This document shows, one piece after another, positions 58,764 through 64,000 of a stretch of 64,000 nt of DNA. Below the pieces are notes generated by a model. That model was given only the letters and a program-made list of their open reading frames with translations. It ran no database searches and was not told the origin of the DNA. A program made the translations under genes and the position numbers. This DNA comes from Methylobacillus glycogenes JCM 2850 (GTDB taxonomy: Bacteria; Pseudomonadota; Gammaproteobacteria; Burkholderiales; Methylophilaceae): NCBI RefSeq assembly GCF_000617925.1, contig NZ_BAMT01000001.1, forward strand, positions 1 to 64,000, in the 5' to 3' direction. Position 1 is the stretch's first letter. Every line of letters begins with the position of its first letter.

Positions 58764-59615
58764 ATGCAAAACCAATCATTATTCCACTGTGGAAAGTTCC
58801 GCCTAAATCTTGCGCACCCGCGCGTGATGGGCATCGTCAATGTCACCCCTGATTCATTTTCCGATGGTGGTCGCCATGCCAGTACTGATCTGGCGGTAGC
58901 ACATGCCTTGAAGCTGGTAGCCGAGGGCGCGGATATTCTTGATATAGGCGGCGAATCCACCCGCCCCAATGCCATACCTGTGGGGCTGGATGAAGAACTG
59001 AGCCGGGTGATCCCGGTGATAGAGCGACTGGCACAGGAAGTCGATGTGCCCTTATCTATCGATACCTACAAACCCGAAGTGATGCGCCAAGCGGTAAAGG
59101 CAGGCGCTGCCATCATCAATGACATCTATGGCCTGCGTCAGCCTGGTGCCGTGCAGGCGGCGGCAGAAGGTAATGCAGGCATTTGTATCATGCATATGCA
59201 GGGCACGCCGCAGACCATGCAGCAAGAGCCTGTCTACGCCGATGTTGTGCAGGAGGTAAAAGCCTTTCTACACGAGCAATTGCAGGCTTGCCATGCTGCG
59301 GGCATCAGTGCAGAGCGCATCGTGCTTGACCCAGGCTTTGGTTTTGGTAAACGTACTGTGCATAACCTGGCCTTGCTGCAAGCTATGCCAGCCATTCTTG
59401 AACTGGGTAGGCCTATACTGGCAGGCTTGTCACGTAAGTCAGTGTTGGGGCAGATTATAGGCAGCGATGTAGATCAGCGCTTGCATGCCAGCCTTGCGGC
59501 ATCAGTCATTGCCGTGATGAAGGGCGCGCGCATTGTGCGCGTGCATGATGTCAAAGCCACCGTCGATGCCCTCAAGGTGACCGATGCCGTGATTCATGCC
59601 CAGGCCAGCGCCTGA
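58764..59615 (+). CDS. folP: Dihydropteroate synthase
   Basis: Joins p-aminobenzoate to the pterin pyrophosphate in folate synthesis; the target of sulfonamides. 283 residues from the ATG at 58764. The two signature loops are GIVNVTPDSFSDGG and ILDIGGESTRPNA, and SRKSVLGQI closes the active site. Codons upstream to 58728 lie inside the preceding terminator stem and are rejected. It is followed by glmM, as in many proteobacteria. Confidence 0.97.
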   Translation: MQNQSLFHCGKFRLNLAHPRVMGIVNVTPDSFSDGGRHASTDLAVAHALKLVAEGADILDIGGESTRPNAIPVGLDEELSRVIPVIERLAQEVDVPLSIDTYKPEVMRQAVKAGAAIINDIYGLRQPGAVQAAAEGNAGICIMHMQGTPQTMQQEPVYADVVQEVKAFLHEQLQACHAAGISAERIVLDPGFGFGKRTVHNLALLQAMPAILELGRPILAGLSRKSVLGQIIGSDVDQRLHASLAASVIAVMKGARIVRVHDVKATVDALKVTDAVIHAQASA

Positions 59616-59642
59616 GCCATACTTAAAAACAAGAGCATAACG

Positions 59643-61000
59643 ATGAGCAGAAAATACTTTGGTACCGATGGTGTACGTGGCAAGGTCGGTGAATTCCCGA
59701 TTACGCCAGATTTTGTCATGCGCCTGGGCTATGCCGCAGGCCGTGTACTCACGCGCATGGACCACAACCTGGCGGCTGGCAGCAAGCTACCGTCATCATA
59801 GGCAAGGACACGCGGATTTCCGGTTATATGTTCGAGTCTGCGCTGGAGGCTGGCCTCTGTGCCGCCGGGGTGCATGTACGCCTGACCGGGCCATTGCCCA
59901 CCCCAGCCATTGCGCATATCACCCGTGCCCAGCGTGCGCAGGCCGGCGTGGTGATCTCCGCCTCGCATAATCCGTTTGAAGATAACGGCATCAAATTCTT
60001 CTCCGCTCAGGGCACCAAGCTGCCAGATGAGGTAGAGCAGGCCATTGAAGCCGAGCTCGATCAACCCATGAATCTGGTGGTGTCCGAGCAACTGGGCCGG
60101 GTCAAGCGCATCAATGATGCCGCTGGACGTTATATTGAATTCTGCAAAAGCACCTTCCCTAATGCCATGGATTTGCGTGGTTTAAGAATTGTGCTCGATT
60201 GTGCCCATGGCGCCACTTATCATGTGGCCCCGCCAGTGTTTCATGAGTTGGGGGCAGAGGTCATCAGCATAGGTGTTGAGCCCAATGGCCTCAACATCAA
60301 CCTGGAAGCAGGTTCTACCCATCCTGAAGCCCTGCAACAGGCTGTGCTTACGCACAGGGCAGACCTGGGCATTGCCTTTGATGGGGATGGTGACCGTGTG
60401 GTCATGGTCGATGGTCAAGGTCGTTTGCTGGATGGCGACCAGTTGCTCTACATCATCGCCATGCACAGGCAGGCCCAGGGCAAGCTCAACGGCGGTGTAG
60501 TCGGCACCCTGATGACCAATCTGGCGCTGGAGCATGCCTTGGCCAAGGCAGGCATCCCTTTCCAGCGCGCCAAGGTGGGCGATCGCTATGTGCTGGAATT
60601 ACTCAATAGCAATCACTGGCAAGTGGGCGGCGAAAACTCCGGTCATATACTTTGCCTGGATAAGCACAGCAGTGGTGATGGCATTATCGCCGCGCTACAG
60701 GTGCTGCATGCCTTGCGTGACTCAGGCAAAACGCTCGCTGATTTTGGCGCTGAACTCCCGCTTTACCCACAAGTGCTGATCAACGTTAAAGTCGCGCAGC
60801 GCTTGGCGCTTGACGATAACCCACCATTACAGGCCGCAGTGAAAAAAGCCGAGCAAGCCTTGAACGGCAGTGGTCGCGTGCTACTGCGTGCCTCAGGCAC
60901 CGAGCCTAAAATCCGCGTCATGGTGGAAGGGCAGGACAGGGCGCTGGTACAGCGTCTGGCAGAAGAAATCGCCGAAGTGGTGAAGCAAGTAGCACTCTAG
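59643..61000 (+). CDS. glmM: Phosphoglucosamine mutase (one frame break)
   Basis: Interconverts glucosamine 6- and 1-phosphate for peptidoglycan and LPS precursors. 452 residues after repair. It begins [19 protein letters not shown]. The phosphoserine loop [17 protein letters not shown], the metal loop [12 protein letters not shown], the sugar-binding GGENSGH and the phosphate loop [12 protein letters not shown] are all present. The frame breaks at ~59780: GGC-AGC-AAG should read A-G-x-Q-A-T-V-I-I-G with one more base (GGCCAG). The gene is essential, so this must be a sequence error. Confidence 0.96.
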
Positions 61001-61085
61001 TCTTCAGCCAAGATGATGGTGGAATTGTCTGCCGTCATCTTGGTCTGTTGTCATCATATATTCAGCAGACTGTCGCGGATTTGTC

Positions 61086-61649
61086 ATGCAGACATGCGAA
61101 TCTGCGCCCATGCATAACCGTCGCCTGACAATCTATCGAGATCGCTTCTGTGCATTGGATAGTGCACTCTGCATCAAGGTCAATCGCAGCAGTCATTATC
61201 GGCTGGTGCGCTGGGGTTTCCGCCTAGTGAGCCGCCTCGGTGATGGCATGTTCTGGTATGCCATCATGGCCGGAATCATTCTCACCCAGGGGATGGATGG
61301 AGTTCTGCCAGTATTGCACATGATAGTGGCTGGCCTGAGCGGCACCCTGGTCTACAAATGGCTCAAGGGCAAAACCCTGCGGCCTCGTCCATATGCCGTG
61401 CACCAGGATGTCTGGCTCGCGGGCAAGCCACTGGATAAATTCAGCTTCCCTTCAGGCCATACCCTGCATGCTGTCGTCTTCAGTGTGGTAGCGCTTAGTT
61501 ACTACCCTGAACTGAGCTGGTTGATACTGCCGTTTGCTAGCCTGGTGGCCATGTCGCGGGTGGTACTTGGGCTGCATTATCCCAGTGATGTGCTGGCAGG
61601 TGCGGCCATAGGCGCTGTGATGGGGTTTGCTTCTTTCCTGCTGATCTAG
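61086..61649 (+). CDS. PAP2-family membrane phosphatase
   Basis: A 187-residue phosphatidic-acid-phosphatase-type protein with four or five membrane helices. The three catalytic motifs are KGKTLRPRP, FPSGHTLH and SRVVLGLHYPSDVLAG. Family members remove phosphate from lipid phosphates such as undecaprenyl diphosphate, phosphatidylglycerol phosphate or lipid A. The substrate here is not known, but peptidoglycan and LPS genes are nearby. Starts at 61086 or 61110 are possible; neither has a clear ribosome-binding site. Confidence 0.88.
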   Translation: MQTCESAPMHNRRLTIYRDRFCALDSALCIKVNRSSHYRLVRWGFRLVSRLGDGMFWYAIMAGIILTQGMDGVLPVLHMIVAGLSGTLVYKWLKGKTLRPRPYAVHQDVWLAGKPLDKFSFPSGHTLHAVVFSVVALSYYPELSWLILPFASLVAMSRVVLGLHYPSDVLAGAAIGAVMGFASFLLI

Positions 61650-61674
61650 TCTTGTGTGCATGCACGCATTTATC

Positions 61675-61722
61675 AATTAAGGCGCTAGCAATTAAGGCGC
61701 TAGCGGCAATTAATGCGCTATC
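61675..61722. repeat. Three 15-bp repeats between convergent genes
   Basis: AATTAAGGCGCTAGC occurs twice in perfect tandem (61675-61689, 61690-61704), and after three bases a third copy AATTAATGCGCTATC (61708-61722) matches 13 of 15. It fills the 103-bp gap between the PAP2 and methyltransferase genes. Confidence 0.88.
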
Positions 61723-61752
61723 AGGGTGCTCACTGCTTTCTCCACGCTGAGG

Positions 61753-62502
61753 CTACTTGATAAGGTGGCTGGCCCAGGCCGGAACCTCGCGCCAGAACAC
61801 ATGAAAGCCGCTAGAGAACGAGCCAAAATGCAATCCTTGCTTGGCACCCAGCCTGCGCAGGCTATCGAGCGAGAACAGACTGATATGACCATTGCGAGGC
61901 GCTGCATACCACCAGTTGAGTCTTTGCCCAGGGACAATATTGTTATCCGATGCCAAGGTGCTGACCAACATAATCCCCTGCGGCTCTAGCAAGCCTGCCA
62001 GGCGCGAGATCAGATTGTTGACATCCGGCACATGCTCAAACACCTCAAAAGCGGTAATAAGATTAAATTTCCCCAGGCTGGCCGGGTCGGTGTCTGTATG
62101 TACAAAAGGATCATAAGCGCTGGATTGCCAGCCCTGCTCACGTAGCAACTGGCTCATGACCCCGCTGCCGCTGCCATAGTCCAGATGCTGGAGTTCAGCA
62201 CTTTGAGCACCCAGCAGCTCCTGCATCTGCTTGGCCATGGATTGTGGGCGTATCGCCACATATTCCGGGTCTACCTTGATGTAATCCTCGTTATAGATAT
62301 GGCTGGCAAAATCTTCGGGCTGCCATTCGGCAAATTCCGGCGCAAAACAAAAGTGGCATTGCTCGCAGCGGAAGTAGTAGATGGGCACACAGGCCAAGGG
62401 CAGATAAAAGCCATTGCCTTCTTCGCAAGACTTGTTGAAATCCACCACATCAAAGGCATAAGCGCTGGCGTCGCAGACGGGGCAGGTGTGCACTTGAGAC
62501 AT
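61753..62502 (-). CDS. Class I SAM methyltransferase with N-terminal zinc ribbon
   Basis: About 249 residues. The N-terminus carries a zinc-ribbon pattern, CPVCDASAY and later FRCEQCHFCFAP, followed by a Rossmann methyltransferase with motif I HLDYGSGSGVMSQLLREQG and ITAFEVFEHVPDVNNLIS. This architecture occurs in methyltransferases of sugar and surface-glycan gene sets, but no substrate can be assigned. I chose the ATG at 62502; a GTG at 62535 is an alternative. It is followed by the convergent PAP2 gene across a repeat-filled gap. Confidence 0.8.
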   Translation of the reverse strand: MSQVHTCPVCDASAYAFDVVDFNKSCEEGNGFYLPLACVPIYYFRCEQCHFCFAPEFAEWQPEDFASHIYNEDYIKVDPEYVAIRPQSMAKQMQELLGAQSAELQHLDYGSGSGVMSQLLREQGWQSSAYDPFVHTDTDPASLGKFNLITAFEVFEHVPDVNNLISRLAGLLEPQGIMLVSTLASDNNIVPGQRLNWWYAAPRNGHISLFSLDSLRRLGAKQGLHFGSFSSGFHVFWREVPAWASHLIK

Positions 62503-62612
62503 GAGAAAGCCACTTTTAATAGATGAGGGGTTCACTATATAACAGAAGCCCAGCCAGCAAATGCCGGAATAAACAGGGAATAATCAATATCTGGGTATTC
62601 ACCGCCCAAAAT

Positions 62613-62644
62613 GAAAATGCCCGATCAAGCTATCGGGCATTTTT
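62613..62644. terminator. Terminator of the flagellar flgKL transcript
   Basis: ATGCCCGAT-caagct-ATCGGGCAT (62617-62640) has A and T runs on both sides; on the minus strand it lies ~80 bp after the flgL stop and is followed by TTTTCATTTT. Confidence 0.9.
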
Positions 62645-62723
62645 AGTGGAAAACTTATTTTGCTCACTAGGTTTTCCAGTTAGCCTTCTTAACCAGGCTG
62701 AAGCTAGCATGCTGATGCAAAGG

Positions 62724-63638
62724 CTAAATCAGGTTAAACAAGGACAAACTAGTGGTGGCTACAAACGATTTCTGCGCTGCTTCCAGCACGGTTTGCTGTT
62801 TGGCTAGGTCAGACAGCGCCTGGGCGTAATCCAGATCTTGTAGTTCTGAGAGCGACTTGGCGTATTGCAGATCGCGATCACTGCCATCGGTATTGAGTGA
62901 TTCCAGCTCACCCAGCGATGAGCCATTACGTGCGCGTACGGTCAGCACCGTATCCATGGTGCTTTGAATGCTGTTGTTGGCGGCATCCAGACCATCCCTG
63001 AGCGCTTGCGCCTGAGTGGGGTTGGTCACTGGTGTGTCCAGCAGGTTGGCAATCTGCGTTAGGGTGGCGAATACATCATTGCCGTTGGCCTGAAACACAT
63101 TGGGGCCAGTCTCGGTAACGGCCAGTTGGCGGCTGCTGCTTACCTGCACCTGACGCACCTGATTATCACCATTGTAAGTGGCCCCGCCTGCACTCTGGGT
63201 ATAGGGTGCAGTGTTGGTTTGATAACCGCCATACAAATAATTGCCGCTGCCGTCAGTGGCATTGGCCAAGCCTATCAGGGCTTGCAGGTCATTGCGCAGT
63301 TCAATCGCAATAAAAGCACGTTGGGAATCGTCGTAAGAGGCATTGCCAGCCTGAACCAATCTATCTTTCATCGCAATCAGCGCATCGGTAACGCTTTGCA
63401 GATTGCCTTCCACAGCATTCATATTGTTCTCGGCAAACTGGCGGTTGCGCGCGTACTGGGTGTTGATGCTCTGCGAGTTCTGGATTTCCAGCGAGCGTGC
63501 CGCACCCACAGGGTCATCAGCCGGGGTGAGGATACGCTTTTTGGCTGAGATTTGTTCCTGCAACTTGGCCTGGTCTGCCTGAATCTGCGAGATTTTGCTG
63601 ATGCCGTTCTGGAAAATGGTATTGGTACTGATGCGCAT
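62724..63638 (-). CDS. flgL: Flagellar hook-filament junction protein FlgL (HAP3)
   Basis: Second junction protein between hook and flagellin filament, exported by the flagellar secretion system. 304 residues with flagellin-like termini: MRISTNTIFQNGISKISQIQ at the N-terminus, QISAKKRILTPADDPVGAAR, and the C-terminal coiled segment ALSDLAKQQTVLEAAQKSF. The middle region is variable (GSGNYLYGGYQTNT). It lies 21 bp downstream of flgK on the same strand and ends the operon at a terminator. Its presence shows the strain can make flagella. Confidence 0.95.
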   Translation of the reverse strand: MRISTNTIFQNGISKISQIQADQAKLQEQISAKKRILTPADDPVGAARSLEIQNSQSINTQYARNRQFAENNMNAVEGNLQSVTDALIAMKDRLVQAGNASYDDSQRAFIAIELRNDLQALIGLANATDGSGNYLYGGYQTNTAPYTQSAGGATYNGDNQVRQVQVSSSRQLAVTETGPNVFQANGNDVFATLTQIANLLDTPVTNPTQAQALRDGLDAANNSIQSTMDTVLTVRARNGSSLGELESLNTDGSDRDLQYAKSLSELQDLDYAQALSDLAKQQTVLEAAQKSFVATTSLSLFNLI

Positions 63639-63659
63639 GATGGTTCCCTTATTCAGGCC

Positions 63660-64000
63660 TTACCTGATTGCCAACAGGGTTTCAAATAAAGTGCCTGCAA
63701 TCTGCATAACCTTGCCTGCCGCCTGATAAGCCTGCTGATAACGCAGCAGGTTCACGGCCTCTTCATCGAGGTTAACGCCGGATTCAGATTGCTGGGCATT
63801 GATGGTCTGGGTCAGCAGGGTTTGCTCGGCAGCCCCGGTGATTTGCAATTCACGGGTGCGGTTGCCGACATAACTCACCAACTGGTTAAAGGTATCTTGA
63901 TAGCTGGCGGTGCCATTGCTCATGACTTTTTGCGTCTGCAGGGCTGCCAATTGCAAGGCATTGCGGTTATCGCCAGGCGCATTGCTGCTGTTGGCGCTCA
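63660..64000 (-). CDS. flgK: Flagellar hook-associated protein FlgK (HAP1), C-terminal part
   Basis: Only the last ~113 residues are in the window; the gene starts beyond base 64000. The conserved C-terminus ESGVNLDEEAVNLLRYQQAY followed by QAAGKVMQIAGTLFETLLAI is diagnostic for FlgK. FlgK joins the hook to FlgL and the filament. It is followed after 21 bp by flgL. Nothing in the visible part suggests a frame break. Confidence 0.95.
   Translation of the reverse strand, partial: SANSSNAPGDNRNALQLAALQTQKVMSNGTASYQDTFNQLVSYVGNRTRELQITGAAEQTLLTQTINAQQSESGVNLDEEAVNLLRYQQAYQAAGKVMQIAGTLFETLLAIR

Overview
The window looks like chromosomal DNA from an obligate or near-obligate methylotroph of the Betaproteobacteria (family Methylophilaceae, probably a mid-50s %GC genus such as Methylobacillus or Methylovorus). 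This is inferred from the protein types, the edd-eda pair used in the ribulose-monophosphate/Entner-Doudoroff cycle, and the housekeeping gene order. I could not run a search to confirm it. I saw no rRNA, tRNA, CRISPR array, insertion sequence, integrase or phage gene.

Layout: (1) 1-9188, an RND multidrug efflux operon mdtA-mdtB-mdtC plus an outer-membrane channel. (2) 9280-12034, an accessory patch: an HSL-type esterase whose start region lies in a long hairpin, and a minus-strand XRE/ImmA-IrrE regulator plus PIN-domain pair with its own promoter and operator. (3) 12139-14280, leuA behind three 16-bp repeats and a leucine-rich leader peptide. (4) 14304-17087, a Bcr/CflA efflux pump and a beta-lactamase-fold serine hydrolase. 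(5) 17121-21044, the grpE-dnaK-dnaJ heat-shock operon with a sigma-32 type promoter. (6) 21196-42454, a large lipopolysaccharide (LPS) core region. It holds waaC; waaG-waaP-phosphoethanolamine transferase-tandem kinase-carbamoyltransferase; a HAD phosphatase, kinase and glycosyltransferases; and, reading leftwards, the heptose operon hldD-gmhA-hldE-waaF-glycosyltransferase-waaL. The Entner-Doudoroff genes edd and eda sit inside it. (7) 42560-61000, a housekeeping block: hemH, hrcA, nadK, recN, a cupin, bamE, dapB, carAB, greA, a DUF4149 protein, yhbY, rlmE, ftsH, folP, glmM. (8) 61086-64000, a PAP2 phosphatase, a methyltransferase and flgL/flgK.

How the genes work together: heptose made by gmhA/hldE/hldD is added by WaaC and WaaF, extended by WaaG and other glycosyltransferases, then decorated by several kinases, a phosphoethanolamine transferase and a carbamoyltransferase, and capped by the ligase. 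The order resembles the Pseudomonas aeruginosa core locus. DnaK/DnaJ/GrpE, HrcA and FtsH together cover protein quality control and heat-shock regulation.

Two window-wide patterns stand out. First, about 18 frame breaks split otherwise intact genes, including essential ones (carA, glmM, grpE). Almost all are explained by one missing base, often beside CCWGG or GGCC, so they look like sequencing consensus errors rather than biology; I annotate these genes as single reconstructed CDSs. Second, short tandem duplications of about 10-16 bp recur at gene ends, several of them copying the stop codon. This second pattern is the most unusual feature I can see that standard annotation would not explain.
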